Shown one piece after another: positions 1-11,279 of a DNA stretch of 64,000 nt; within the stretch, counting starts at the first letter, position 1; each line of letters begins with the position of its first letter. Below the pieces are notes generated by a model that saw nothing but the letters and a program-made list of their open reading frames with translations, searched no databases and was not told where the DNA came from. A program made the position numbers and the translations under genes. The stretch spans positions 3,958,005 through 4,022,004 of the forward strand of contig CP136061.1 in assembly GCA_032622095.1 (NCBI GenBank), read 5' to 3'. The stretch is from Siphonodentalium dalli. Taxonomy: Eukaryota; Mollusca; Scaphopoda; Gadilida; Siphonodentaliidae.

Positions 1-146
1 TTCTTAGGTGGATCTCTAGAATACATTCCATTAAGATTTTGCAGGAATCTGTAGACCCATCTCGTCTTACCAGAACCAGTTGGTCCGGTGATGCAAATAC
101 TAGAACAAGGTTCAAATGGTATGGAGCTATGGTTAATTGGACCCAT
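1..146 (-). CDS. P-loop ATPase N-terminus, virus-derived-element type (partial, runs off window)
   Basis: The minus strand is open from an ATG at 144-146 to the window edge (48 codons). A Walker A motif, GPTGSGKTRW, lies near residues 22-31 after a short hydrophobic strand (SICITG). It is followed by a helix (VYRFLQNLNGMY) and then DPPK. A P-loop this close to the N-terminus, followed by a P-P-K stretch, is the layout I know from FtsK/HerA-like (A32-type) packaging ATPases of Polinton/adintovirus-like elements that are common in invertebrate genomes. The family call is inference because Walker B is outside the window. A TATA-like box lies about 50 bp upstream, which suits an intronless gene. 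Other P-loop families (DNA/RNA helicase, AAA) remain possible. No stop or frameshift is visible in this part. Confidence 0.5.
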   Translation of the reverse strand, partial: MGPINHSSIPFEPCSSICITGPTGSGKTRWVYRFLQNLNGMYSRDPPK

Positions 147-192
147 TTTTTTTTTGTGTTCACTGTGTCCTATTTATTAGTAGCTATACAGT

Positions 193-200
193 TCTTATAT
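193..200 (-). promoter_or_regulatory. TATA-like box upstream of the ATPase start
   Basis: Read on the minus strand this is TATATAAG, 47 bases upstream of the ATPase ATG. The A-rich leader just before the ATG is typical of a short 5' UTR. A related block, acagttcttataacatcat, recurs at 282-300, so the box may be part of a small repeat and not a dedicated promoter. Confidence 0.35.
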
Positions 201-420
201 ACATCATAAGTAAACATTTGTTATGGCTGTTGTAAATGAATTACCAGGATGACACTGCAAGCTATAATATTATAAAAACCTACAGTTCTTATAACATCAT
301 TGGTTTTGGTAAGTGATGTGAAGGTGTTTGGTGGATGTTGGGGGTTGGGTGTGGGCTGGTATTATCACGTTGGTCTGTGATTGAGTGTACAAAATCTCTT
401 GTCAAGTGAACACCTGCACA

Positions 421-901
421 TTATGTATTTTCTAAACATCGAACATGTCTGAACCTATCATTGGTACAATAGCAGTGATATAATGTTACATCATCGGTGC
501 TACCTGTAGTTTCGGTATATGATCGTAAGTGTGACTGGAGTGATAAGTGGTTATTACGTAATGTTGTTATAACAATGTCATCAAAGCAATTTCTATAATT
601 GAGTGTCCTGGACGTATGCATGTTTTTGGCTAACTAATTATCGTGTGAATGACACAGTTTATCAACCTAAATTGATACTAACCCGTTTGTTCAGACATTA
701 AATCGATATGTTTTCTGAATAGCATATAACTGTGAACGGGGAAATAATATAATTCATTTGGTAAAGCAAAGGTGTGAAAGACACATTGTTACCACCAATG
801 TCGCGTGTGTGATTGCGTGTACAGCGAATATGACAATTCAGTCTGGAGGGTTGTAATTTCACATTACAATTTTCGACCGTTAGAGATTCAACATAGTACA
901 T
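421..901 (-). other. Two consecutive small frames of unknown nature upstream of the ATPase
   Basis: Two minus-strand frames, 698-901 (67 codons) and 421-621 (66 codons), lie in order upstream of the ATPase on the same strand. The first has two cysteines in a CHIRC pair and a V-S-F-x-P-L-L stretch. The second contains NYRNCFDDIV and TTGSTDDV. They are separated by about 75 bp with stops in every frame. Their order and strand would fit decayed pieces of a gene from the same virus-like element, perhaps a structural gene, but I cannot establish homology by eye. They could equally be chance frames. No splice sites stand out. Confidence 0.2.
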
Positions 902-1735
902 CTCAATACTTCCAATAATTCACGATAATACACACCTGTCATATGGGATAGAGAGAGAGTGTAAAGAATAAACGCTCTTTATTATTTATGTAAAAGTAAT
1001 GGTGTCTATTTTCAGGTATGACAATTATATGAACTGCGTCCGATAAAACACTGGAATGTATGCATTCATATCGATGGTCACAATGTCCAATAAAGCTATT
1101 TCTAAACATCGATTAATAAATACATTGAAACATTGGTTGAACAAAAAAAATAGTGAAAGATATTACGCGCAAATAATTTAAGATTCGACATTTTTTTAAT
1201 ATCGAGATTATCAGAAACCGAAAACTCGTTATAAATTTTTTATTTAAACTTTTTTTTTAGAGAAATAATTTTGGAGGGTTTTGAAATTTTTTCTTTTTTG
1301 AAATTTTGGGGTTTTAAAATTTTTTGGAAGTTTTGGGATTTTGAAATTTTTTGGAAAAAATAATTTTTTTAATTTTTTTAATTTTTTTTTGGGTTTTGAT
1401 ATTTTGGGAATATTTTAGTACAACCAATTTTAGACCCACAAATTCTATTTTTAGATGTGGGGGTAACGAGGCGCCTATTCTTCTTGTGTCTGTGATAACA
1501 CCATTTATACATAGCGTGCTTTAATTGCAAATAAAAAAACTCACAATTATGCAAATTAGCAAACACCACAGTTCGCGGTTGTTATGAAACAGTGGGGTTT
1601 ATAAAAACAGTGTTTTTCGAAATTATCAGAGAGCTTTCAGAGAATCTCTGCGCGGTGAGTTCTTCGTAGTTCTATGTTTACTGGTAACAGCTGAGCGGTC
1701 AATAACTGAGGCAATGTTACCCTCGAGGGTAATAT
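902..1735. other. AT-rich DNA without a recognisable gene
   Basis: At 1180-1420 there is a T-rich low-complexity tract (repeated ttttggaa/ttttgaaa words) of the same kind as the tract inside the arms of the palindromic element at 25980 and 32830. The rest shows no gene. Confidence 0.6.
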
Positions 1736-1963
1736 GGTGATTTATCGCCCGCCATGTGACGCACTCTCAGCCAATCAGAAGAGAGGAAAATGGGATGAAG
1801 GATAACAAGGTGATTTATCGCCCGCCATGTGACGCACTCTCAGCCAATCAGAAGAGAGGAAAATGGGATGAAATGTGATGAAGGATAACAAGGTGATTTA
1901 TCGCCCGCCATGTGACGCACTCTCAGCCAATCAGAAGAGAGGAAAATGGGATGAAGGATAACA
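1736..1963. repeat. Three tandem copies of a 73-82 bp unit
   Basis: Copies begin at 1736, 1809 and 1891, each with ggtgatttatcgcccgcc. Each copy contains a CCAAT word (agccaatcag) and a TGACG word (catgtgacgcac). The middle copy carries an extra 9 bp (aatgtgatg). The copies are otherwise nearly identical, so the expansion is recent. Three regularly spaced CCAAT/CRE-like sites could act as a promoter-proximal element, but no gene start is visible next to it. Confidence 0.85.
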
Positions 1964-1966
1964 ATT

Positions 1967-2885
1967 CCTGTTATTAAACGAACGTTTAATATCACAATTT
2001 ATAGAATGGGTTTAGTGAATGGAATAACGGTAGGTTCATGTAATAAATAAAGAGTTGCATTACGTATAGGGATTTCATCATAGGCCTATAACATTCACCT
2101 CACAATTATAATGCTGCATCTGCACATACAGTGTTTTGGTCAATGCATTAAATATAGCACCTTAATATACTGGGAAGTATGTCAGTGAATGACAGTGATT
2201 GTTTGATTGCTTATGTGTGGTATATCATCCTATACAGAATAAAATGTTTTTGGTAACCAGTGACTGGTGTAAAAGCTCAGAGGGAAAGATGATATTTGAA
2301 AATATTTTGTTATAATTTTATACTGTTGATACTTTTGCGGATTTACATTTTGTCATTCAAAATGGGTTTATGTTTTATGTATGTAGCCTTGTATAAGCCT
2401 GCTGGTACATGCTTATTGACCTGAATTGACTAGCATAAATACTGAGAAAGAATGACGATTGATAAGTGCTACATGAAGTACATGTAATAGTATTGACAGT
2501 GAAGTACATGTAGTAGTATTGACAATGGAATATTGGCTCAATATATCACTAAAACATGTCCCTTTGAAATGAAATGATATACGTTGTTGTTTGAATTACA
2601 TATACACGTGTAGCTTAACAAAATCAACCAACTCAATAGCTACACGTCTGGGCTGCATGAACCTGTATAATAAAATCATGAGCGTCCAACCCCGTGATGC
2701 ATACATTGTTCTCTGGTCACTAATATGGGCATATCATACTCAGAAATGATGCAACAGGTAATCACAGTACAAAACTAAGTGATACAATTCCAATAGCTTA
2801 ATGCTCCCTAACTAATCTTTGATAAATGTTGAGTGGGCAAAATTTGCATCGCACAGTTTTTCCGACCTCGAACAACCCACTCACC
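1967..2885. other. No recognisable gene
   Basis: AT-rich sequence. The only repeat seen is a short duplication around 2474-2525 (acatgtaatagtattgacag and its neighbour). Confidence 0.5.
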
Positions 2886-2889
2886 CTTA

Positions 2890-5426
2890 CTGGTCCGAAT
2901 CGGCATCTCTTGTTTAGACTAGGTTTTATTCTAGACCAGGTTTAACTCCAGTTTAAACTAGGTTTAAGTAGGATTTAAACTTGGTTTTACTGTAGTTAAA
3001 CTAGGTTTTATGGGAGTGAAACTGGGTTTTAGTGTAGTTAAACCCAGTTTTGTGATTAACTCAGTTTAAGTCTGTGGAATTCGATCTCAATTGAAACTAG
3101 GTTTTATTGACGTGATAAAGATATGGTAATATTACTAATTGTTAGTGGTGAATTGGCTATATAATCAGCAGTATAAGCTTAGGTATATATGATTTATGCG
3201 TACCATACGTCTCGTCTCGAAAATATACCATTAAATATACTTTGAAAAAACATCAAAGTTAAACCACCCTACCCCAGGTTTGACTAAAACCTAGTTTTTT
3301 GGGTTTAATTATTCGGCCGATTTTTTCCGACCAGTATTGATGTTGTTTCTTCGCGTATATGGGAGTGTTTATTTTGAATTGGGGGAGGCGTTTATGCCCG
3401 GGCGTTTGTCACTCAATGTACATGCAGAAGAGTCTTAGTGGAATTCGGGGAGGCGATGTCGGTACTTATGAGATAAATTCTAACAAAATATGTGCCAGTG
3501 TGATGGATGATTTCTTGCTATATATTATGTCTGTTTGCAATTCGCTCGTTCGGATGTCGGTTTGGCGGCTGAGAGCATGGCGGGATCGGGCTGATCAGAT
3601 TGACACGTTAGACACGAACATGACTTTTGAAACTGATTCCTTATTCACAAAAAGGTCTCTTTCGGTCAATTGACGCATGGGTTGGTGGCCCGCCCAAATA
3701 CCCATCAGAGACACCCCAGCCTTCACCCGGGGGAGGGTAACGGCCACACTGAGGGGGGTGGAGTATGGACTATTTTGGAGAACTGTAAGGATTTCGGCCA
3801 ATTTTATGGTATGGGTGGGTGGCTCGCCCCAAATAACCCATAGAAACACCCCACCCCTCACATCCGGGGGGCGGGGGTACCACCGAGGGGGTGAACGTGG
3901 GATATGGACCATTTTCGAAACTGGTAAGGATTTCGGCCAATTGACGGCATGGATGGATGGCCCGCTCAAATGTCCCATAGAAACAGCCCACCCCTGAACG
4001 CTGGGGGAACCACCCCCGGAGGTGAAAATGGTGTATGGACCATTTTCGAGAACGGTAAGGATTTCGGTCAATTTGACGTCAGCAGTGTGGGTAGCCCACT
4101 CCAACTAACCCCTAGAAACACCCGAGGGGGTGAAATGGGGTATGGTCCATTTTCGAGAACGGTGGGTGGCACATCCCAAAATGCCCCCCATAGAAACACC
4201 CCAACCCCCACCGGACCCCATTTTCACTCGCTCGGGTAGAACCACCCCGGTGAGGGTGTGGCTGTTTCTATAGACTATATTTGAGGGCGGGCCGCCCACC
4301 AATGACGTCATGTTGGCCGAAATCCTTACCGTTCTCGATAACGGTCCATACCCCATTCCGACACCCGGTGAGGGGTGGGGGTGTTTCTATGGGGTATTTG
4401 GGGCGGGCCACCTACACATACCGTAATATAGACCAACAGAGGCATGTTTTTGCGAATAATGAATAAAATGCTCCATACCCCATTTTCACCCCAGCAGGGT
4501 GGTACCCTCCAGGGATGAGGGTAGGGTGTCTATATGGGATATTTGGAGCGGGCCACACACCCCTGTCGTCAAATTGGCCGAAATCGTTCTCGAACATGGT
4601 TCATATCCCATCTTCATCCCTTGGTGGTAACCCACCCCACCCCCGCCGGATGTGAGGGGTGTGGTGTTTATATGGGTTATTTGAGGTACTCTTCCCCGGG
4701 GGTGAGGGTTGGGTGTATCTATTCGGTATTTGGGCGTACCGAATTTCCACCTCCTCTGATGGCACCCCCCCCCCGGTGAGGGGTGGGTAGGGGGTGGTTC
4801 TATGGTGTATTTTGATCGTGCCACCCACTCCTGCAGCCAAATTAATTAGCCTAAATCCTTACCGCTCTCGAAAATGGTCTATACCCCTGTTATCCCGGGT
4901 GAGGGGTGATGTTTCTATCGGATATTTTGGGCGAGTCACCCATTCATGCCGTCAAATTCGCCGAAATCCTTCCCGTTCTCAAAAATGGTCCATACCCCAT
5001 TTTCACCCGTCCGGATGGTACCCCCGGGGTGGTGGTGTTTCTATGGGGTATTTGTGGCGGGGCCCCACCCATAGCCTCAATAGATATTTTTGAGTTCCAA
5101 AAGTCATGTTCGTCCATGATATTAGATAATATCTAACCGATATACAACAGACCGTGCATTCGTCGTGATTTCTCAAAGCGCACGGGTTATTCCCCTGATT
5201 AGGACACCAGGTCGCGTGACCAGACAATGCATTGACAAGTAGCGATAATAAACAGACAGACCACGCCTCCTATCCTTGCAATTGGACAAGTGTGGCCCAC
5301 AGGTAACGCAATCGACCAAATCTATGTCGTCCCAGCGGTGGAGAAAAACTTGGTTTTACTACTAAAACCCAGTTTAAACTGGTAGTTTAAACTAGGTCTA
5401 AACTGGAGATGCCGATTCGGACCACT
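2890..5426. mobile_element. Element with matching inverted ends and an internal opposed minisatellite
   Basis: The ends are inverted repeats: 2892-2909 reads ggtccgaatcggcatctc, and its exact reverse complement lies at 5406-5423. Both are followed inward by related aaactaggtttta words (2920-3110 and 5340-5400). The right end reads CAGTGG outward-in, which is hAT-like, but no matching 8-bp target duplication was found, so the class is open. Between the ends lies mostly a GC-rich minisatellite in two opposed halves. No transposase-like frame is present, so it looks non-autonomous. Confidence 0.55.
3660..5075. repeat. GC-rich ~150 bp minisatellite in inverted halves
   Basis: Units contain tggccgaaatccttaccg, a C/G-run spacer, and gtttctatggggtatttggg. 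From 3660 to about 4250 the units are in reverse orientation (aaggatttcggccaat), and from about 4290 to 5075 in forward orientation (ggccgaaatccttaccg), so the block is a quasi-palindrome. Units are degenerate and vary in length. Many overlapping frames of 60-170 codons on both strands come only from this repeat and are not listed as genes. Confidence 0.8.
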
Positions 5427-5940
5427 GTGTCTGCACCTTATCTGCAGACCCCCCCCCCCAGCCTATACGTAATTTCTTCTTTAGATAGCCAGGAAGTGTC
5501 TGGTGCATGGGTTTCTGAAGTTATGGAAGCGGCCTGGGTATTTTTATGCTGTTGAATTTTGTGCAGTGATGGTGTAGTTGTGGAAATGTAATAGTATCAT
5601 TTTTTTTAAATACCGAAAAATAAATGAACCCTAAAATCTAAAATATGAATAATTTAAGCTGACCATGTATTTTTAATACTCTTGAATTCTGTAACTTTTG
5701 CAAATAATCTGCACTTGTGTAAATTTGTTAGACATCTCTGAATGATTAGATATTTTGATCTCAATAATTATTATCTAAAAAATAAATTAATTAATTCACG
5801 CGCCAGCGGTGCACTTGTTCAGTTTTCTTAGGACAAATATCACTAATTTGGTATAAAATCGGATGGAACATTTAAAGTGAGGTTGTGGACGATAAAGCTG
5901 AATCCTTTCACATAAACAAAGTGGGAAGGTCCTTTAAATA
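5427..5940. other. No recognisable gene
   Basis: A C-run occurs at 5450-5460 and the rest is AT-rich. A possible minus-strand acceptor occurs near 5520, but the short frame behind it matches nothing I know. Confidence 0.4.
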
Positions 5941-6099
5941 TTATCTATATCTATATTATTTTGCGAATGTCTGTCTGTCTGTCTGTGTTCTATAGAAATT
6001 CACAGGGGACCATTTAGATCGCACCGAAGGGGTTTACTAGGGGTGACTTTTTTTCGAGAAAGATACTGGTGAGGGTTAGGATCTTCTCAAGTGACGCCG

Positions 6100-8050
6100 T
6101 TGTTGTCAGGGGCAGAAAGGGGGAGGGGCAGAAAAAATAAATTCGCCGATTGCCACGAAACTTATATGTAATCATCCCCACGATATAAGGAATATGATGG
6201 TGTGGTTTAAATATGTCAAGAGTGGCGCCTTTCGTGTCAGGGGTGGCCGGAAGGGGAGGGGGGTACCAAAATTCATAAACTAAGTTTAGCGCCGAGGGAC
6301 CATCTAGATGGCACCAAACGGTCTACTAGGGATAACTTTTTACGAGAAAGATAATGGTGCGGGTTAGAATTTTCTAAAGTGACGCCGTTGTCATGGGCAG
6401 AAAATGGGAGGGGTAGAATTTGTTTTTACCGCCGATTGCCACGAAACCTTTATATAATCATTCCCATGATATGGGGAATATAATGGTGTTATTTAAATAT
6501 GTCAAACGTGGCGCCATTCGCGTCATGGGTGCACGGAAGGCGAGAGTGGCACAGAAATTGATAAAACTAATTTTAACGCCGATTTCCACCAAATTGATAT
6601 ATATTCTTCTCCATGATACAAGGAATCTAATTGTGCGATTTAAAGACTCCAAATTGCTGTCGTTTGGATGAAAGATTGTGGGAGGTGCACTCAATTTTAT
6701 AATAATGTGTTTAGTCGCCGATTGCCACCACACTTATACAATATCATCCCCATGGTATGAGGAGTCTAATGGTGTGGCTTAAATCTGTCCAAGGTGGCAC
6801 CATGTGAGCCTGGGTTGAACTGAAAGGCAGAGGGGCACCAAAATTGATACGCAATAATTTTAGTGCCAATTTCCACCAAGAGTGATACGCATTCTTATCC
6901 ATAATACGAGGAGTCTGATCGTGTGATTTAAGACGCCATGTTGGTGCTGTTTGGTGAGAGATGGGGGTTAGTGGGCGCTAAATTTGATCAAAATTGGTTT
7001 ATCAATAATCATCTCCATGATATCAGGACTATAATTGTGTGGTTTAAGGATGTCACAAGCTGTCACAAGTGGGGCCATTCGAGTCAGGATGCATTGAGGT
7101 GAGAGGAACACAAAAAGATGAACAATCTGTTTAGCGCTGATTTCCACCAGATTTATACATATTCTCCGTGATACGAGAACACTAATCGTGTGGTTTAGAT
7201 ACGTCAATTGGTGCCGTTTGGATGAGAGATATGGGGGCCATAAATTTGATTCGAATTTGTATACTCGCCAATTTTATACAAAAACTTATACAAAATCATT
7301 AACACGATATTATGAGTCTAATGGGTGGCTTAAAGCTGTCATAAAGGGGTGCAACAACATTGATAAAATAATTTTAGCGCCAATTTCCACCAAATTGATA
7401 CACATTCTTATCCATGATACGAGAAATCAAATCATGTGATTTAAAGACGCTATATTGGTTCTGTTTGTGTGAGAGGTGCTGATGGTGTGGGTGTGGGACG
7501 GGCACAACATTTGATAAAAACAATTGTTTTTGTCGCCGATTAGCACCAAACTTATAAATATTTATCTCCGTGATATCAGGAGTCTAATTGTGTGGTTTAA
7601 AGATGTCAAAAGTGGTGCCATTCGAGACAGGGGTACACAGAGGGTGAGAGAGACACAAAAATAGATAAACAATATGTTTAGCGCCGATTTCCACCAGACT
7701 GATACATATTCCTCTCCGTGATACGAGGAATCTAATCGTGTGATTTAAATACGCCAAATTGGTACCGTTTGGGTGAGAGATATGGGGGCGCTAAATTTGA
7801 TACGAATTTGTATACTCGCCAATTTTCAACAATTTTATATATATTCATCTCCATAATGAGTCTAAGTTTGTGGTTTAATGATGTCAAATGTGGCGCCACT
7901 TGGGTCCGAAATAGGGACGGTCGGGTGACCACAACTGATAGAAATATGTTTAGTGTGATTAACATCAAATTCATACACGTTCTTCTCAAATGATACGAGG
8001 AATCAAATCGTGCGTGTAAAAAACGTCACATTTGGTGCCTAGATATATTT
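6100..8050 (+). repeat. Degenerate tandem array, unit about 150-170 bp, two alternating forms
   Basis: Core words recur in order: cgccgatttccaccaaa, a tccatgatatgaggaatctaa-like block, tgtggtttaaagatgtc, then gtggcgccattcg. Units alternate between a form ending in atttgataaa and one ending in atgggggcgctaaatttgat, giving a dimeric periodicity of roughly 330 bp. Divergence between units is high. Frames of 60-90 codons here are repeat shadows. Confidence 0.75.
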
Positions 8051-8221
8051 GCGTTCTAACAGTGTCAACTTTTTACGAGGAAGATAACGGTGCATGTTAA
8101 AATATTAGAATAGCTCATGTTAATATTATTACACAATTGAGTCTGCCCCATTCAATATAGTTTCCACACAAAAGTTACAAGAGATATGGAAATGTATAGA
8201 AGGCCTGTTCAACAATAGTGG

Positions 8222-8494
8222 TCACAGCGTGCCGTCAAGTGTAATTTCTTCTGAGATAAAAGAAAACGGAGTCAGTGGCACGTGACTTTTCAGGATCCTC
8301 CAATACTGACATCTGACAAGGTTATATATCTGCCCAATATACAGAGGATATCTGTCATGTTTTAGAACAGACTCATCGCCTAACATAAACAACTCAAAAT
8401 CTCGCTCTGTGTCGGGCACATGTAGCTGATATAGCAACATTTCTTTTAAACCGAGAAAAATAGCCAGTATATAGCACAATGAACGGAAGAGCAC
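8222..8494 (-). pseudogene. Gene-fragment-like frame inside the Helitron-like element
   Basis: A 90-codon minus-strand frame with a balanced amino-acid composition (for example YQLHVPDTERDFELFMLGDE), unlike the repeat-derived frames nearby. Splice-like words flank it (ccag upstream on the minus strand). A degraded, stop-ridden version of the same sequence lies in the opposite orientation at 15100-15360, with the C-terminal part still readable. It may be an exon captured by a Helitron-like element and copied with it, or a decayed element protein. I do not recognise the family. Confidence 0.35.
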
Positions 8495-8523
8495 CTGGAC
8501 ATTTCTTTAAAACATCTGTATCT

Positions 8524-9301
8524 TCATGGAGATATGATAACCAGGTTTCCTCAAAAAGGTTTAGTCAAACACACTAGATTGATTGATACATCTCTATGTA
8601 AAACCGTCGTCTTTTTATTTTTGTTTTATGGTTTATGCCAAATGGCAAAGGTGATGTCAAGGCCTAGTAATCTACAAACTGGGTGGACTGCACCACACCG
8701 ACCCCACGGACTAGCAGGAAAAAACTAGTATGGAAGATCGACTGGTAACCGAGGGCTAACCCTCGGCTATCTATAAGTCAACAAAGGATATAGAATAGTA
8801 AAATGACTGATAATTCTGTCGATATAAATATAATTTTTCACGTGATACGTGCATAAAACGGGTGTGTGTATATCATGATGGAAAAGGAACGTAGCTGTAA
8901 AGCATATTAAAGATCTGGGGTTGGTTTATGGTTCTGTTGCCCAATTTGTACAGATACAGGTTTCCCCGTCCGTCATGATATAAGATTTGTGAGGCATGAT
9001 CCAGGAGCGGTTTACAGAAATTTGGAAAACATTTTGAACGTACATACCAAAGTAAAGTTGAATAGCCAAAATAGATAATTTTGAACTTTAACAAAGAGTT
9101 CCCACATTTTGGAAAGGTTGAATTGACACCGGAAGCGTCATCAGTTGCTAGCGCTTGATTCATGACTTCCTAAACGGTTGCCATGTTTATCCTTTTCGGC
9201 ACTTGGAGATATGATAACCAGGTTCCCTCAAAAAGGTTTAGTCAAACACACTAGATTGATTGATACATCTCTATGTAAAACCGTCGTCTTTTTATTTTTG
9301 C
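8524..9301. repeat. Duplicated ~98 bp segment (8524-8622 and 9205-9301)
   Basis: Both copies run from catggagatatgataaccag (second copy cttggagatatgataacc) to cgtcgtctttttatttttg with few differences. A reversed relative lies near 15000-15070. The two copies bracket a segment that holds the frame at 8873-9163, as if that piece had been inserted or duplicated. Confidence 0.8.
8873..9163 (-). pseudogene. Second gene-fragment-like frame within the Helitron-like element
   Basis: A 96-codon minus-strand frame starting at an ATG at 9163. The first 39 codons end at a good donor-like word (TTACTTTG|gtatgtacg). The C-terminal part contains YHDGRGNLYLYKLGNR. The low-complexity bias of neighbouring frames is absent. 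A captured exon is plausible, but the family is not recognised and it has no counterpart in the reversed copy at 14.6-15.4 kb. Confidence 0.25.
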
Positions 9302-9680
9302 GAACTAATGTGTTTATGATGTTCATGTTATAACGTCTGAAGTATATACAGTTGTAAATAAATAAATAGCTCTGTATTGGTGGGATGGATTAATCGCGAT
9401 AAACAAAATGACAATCGCTCGGATCCAACAAGGTGAGCTACTACTTATATTCTGGGTGTAAGCATCATGTTTTGTGATGCATTTTGGATATATGAATTAT
9501 GAGAATATGTGTAACGCTTTGAACAAGAGTATCCTCTATTCCCACCATATATCCACAATATGCAGAGGGTTTCACATCACTTTGATCTGGGCAACGCCGG
9601 GTAATCCTGCTAGTATATTATAAAGGTAAGCTAAGGAAGTGGATGGAAACACATGGGTATACCTTACTACGTCTACTCAC

Positions 9681-9859
9681 TGTTAAAATTGGCAGCAGTC
9701 GTTCCTTTGGCGTATTGGAACTGTGGTGCGACTTGCACTTGATCGAAAATACAGTACAGTGAAGAACTGAACTCGACGATTGACATCCAAATCCGGTCAC
9801 CTGGACATCCCTTCCACTTCGCTATGTGGAAATCACGTGGAAAGTTACTTTGGTGGAGT
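9681..9859 (-). CDS. Exon 3 of a secreted-protein gene of unknown function
   Basis: The acceptor is aatttcag|A at 9860/9859 and the donor is AACA|gtgagt at 9681/9680. The 179-nt exon starts with one base that completes the split serine codon left by exon 2 (TC|A) and ends in phase 1. It encodes about 59 residues, including KWKGCPGDRIWMSIVEF and two further cysteine-side hydrophobic strands. A stop-free frame of exactly the required phase, bounded by consensus splice sites, is the evidence that it belongs with exons 1 and 2. Exon 4 should follow at lower coordinates. I did not find it; the Helitron-like element begins only 67 bp away, so the gene may continue beyond the element, leave the window, or be broken. 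Confidence 0.65.
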
Positions 9860-9957
9860 CTGAAATTCCATCACAGAGCTTATTCTATTATTTCACAGAA
9901 AATATGTAGCAACACATTGTTAGATAAACGTTAAAATACACACCCTATATTCACTTT

Positions 9958-10207
9958 AATATGTTTTGCCATATCAATAATCATATCTACGTGTATTAAT
10001 TTGCTTAAGTAATTTCAGTAGTCCTGCCCCACCCAAAAGTTATTTGAGTGACTGATGAATGTGATAATACTAATCGAGACGCAATATGTTTTGCCATATA
10101 AATAATCCTATCTACATGTATTAATTTGCTTAAGTAATTTCAGTAGTCCTGCCCCACCCAGAAGTTATTTTAGTGACTGATGAATGTGATAATACAAATC
10201 GAGACGC
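9958..10207. repeat. Tandem duplication, 125-bp unit, two copies
   Basis: Both copies begin aatatgttttgccatat (9958 and 10083) and end near aatcgagacgca. They differ at only a few bases, so the duplication is recent. It lies in intron 2 of the three-exon gene. Confidence 0.9.
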
Positions 10208-10499
10208 AAGTGTTGAGTTAGGACAACGGGAAATGTATAGGACACATTTCGGAAAGTATCATGTGTTCCATGTGTTTATATTAAATGTATAATAACTCTC
10301 CTCCAATTGTTTGAAAAGCTAACCACATAGAGGCAGGGCGATGGAACAAAACTCCTCTGTCTGACATCAAATTCCAGTTTTGTAAAATGAATGTTTTTGG
10401 TGATGAATACCGTGTATTACATTAATTTATTCCACACCATTGACGTGAGACACATGTGATGGACATAGACAGAACACAACTTGCATCATAATCTCGAAT

Positions 10500-11060
10500 A
10501 TTATATTGAACTTGTTGCGGACGGCGCAGTTACATTTCGCTGAGCTACGCTGGCGCGTAATATATCCTTTCGCCATCCGCAACTCATTCGATATAAGAGT
10601 TCGATTAAGATGCGCGTGTTCTGTATATGTCCATTAATATTCCACAGCAGAAAATTGTACATCAAGAAATCTCACTGGAATTTCGATAATCAGCGAATAG
10701 TTACCATTCTTCTTTCAAATAACAAACCAAATATAATTCGAAAGTCGTGTACATATTGAATACCTCCATTGTTGCTGGGCGAATCAAATTTAGCCACTAG
10801 TGGTTTGTGGTTTTAAAGACATATTATGGACTTGTTCGGGTACGTGAAACTGATAAGTTAGTATTCAGGCGTCATGCCAACTGGGGGAATGCAACATTCT
10901 ACTAACATAACCCATAACCAAAAATCTGAAACAAATCGACCACACTACTCCATAGAAAACATCGTCCGAACTACGCTCAAATGTAAATATTTACTTCTCG
11001 ATTTGGGACGCCACTATCGGAGATAAACTTACGAAACTGATTTTGCCGTCGAGAGTCACC
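10500..11060. repeat. Interspersed repeat with palindromic part; reversed copy at 42590-42830
   Basis: At 10505-10605 the words gaacttgttgcgga and tccgcaactcattc form an imperfect hairpin. At 10815-11045 the sequence (tattatggacttgttcgggt, tccatagaaaacatcgtccg, gatgtaaatattt-like words) matches the reverse complement of 42600-42780. It has no coding frame and resembles a non-autonomous DNA transposon relic. Confidence 0.6.
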
Positions 11061-11279
11061 GCATTTCATTAATATATAAGAATGACAGTATGTGTTGTCG
11101 ATTTGGATATAATATTTATAACATATAACTACTTTGGGGAATATTATTCACCATTTCTATTTGATCACCCTACTGGAGTCTTTCACATAACTTTAACCAC
11201 ACGTCTTTGGCGAGAAGTTTTAACGACGAACTATTGACGAATGATTAAATATAGAATATACGCATAGTGTTTCTGAATA

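Larger units (their letters stand above)
5945..9613 (+). mobile_element. Helitron-like element, non-autonomous
   Basis: The left end begins TC (tctatatctatattatttt) followed by gcgaatgtctgtctgtctgt. The right end is ctgggcaacgccgggtaatc followed by ctgCTAG and then a T. A 5' TC, a short GC-rich inverted block, and CTAG just before T is the terminal structure of Helitrons. Related left ends occur at 17520 and 36640, and a reversed right end at 14564. No Rep/helicase frame is present. Inside are a degenerate tandem array (6100-8050), two gene-fragment-like frames and a 100-bp duplicated segment. It is possible that the left and right ends belong to different insertions. Confidence 0.5.

Noticed and set aside
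3359-4840. Many overlapping 60-170 codon frames on both strands
   Set aside because: They track the GC-rich minisatellite; proline/glycine/tryptophan-rich composition recurs with the repeat unit.
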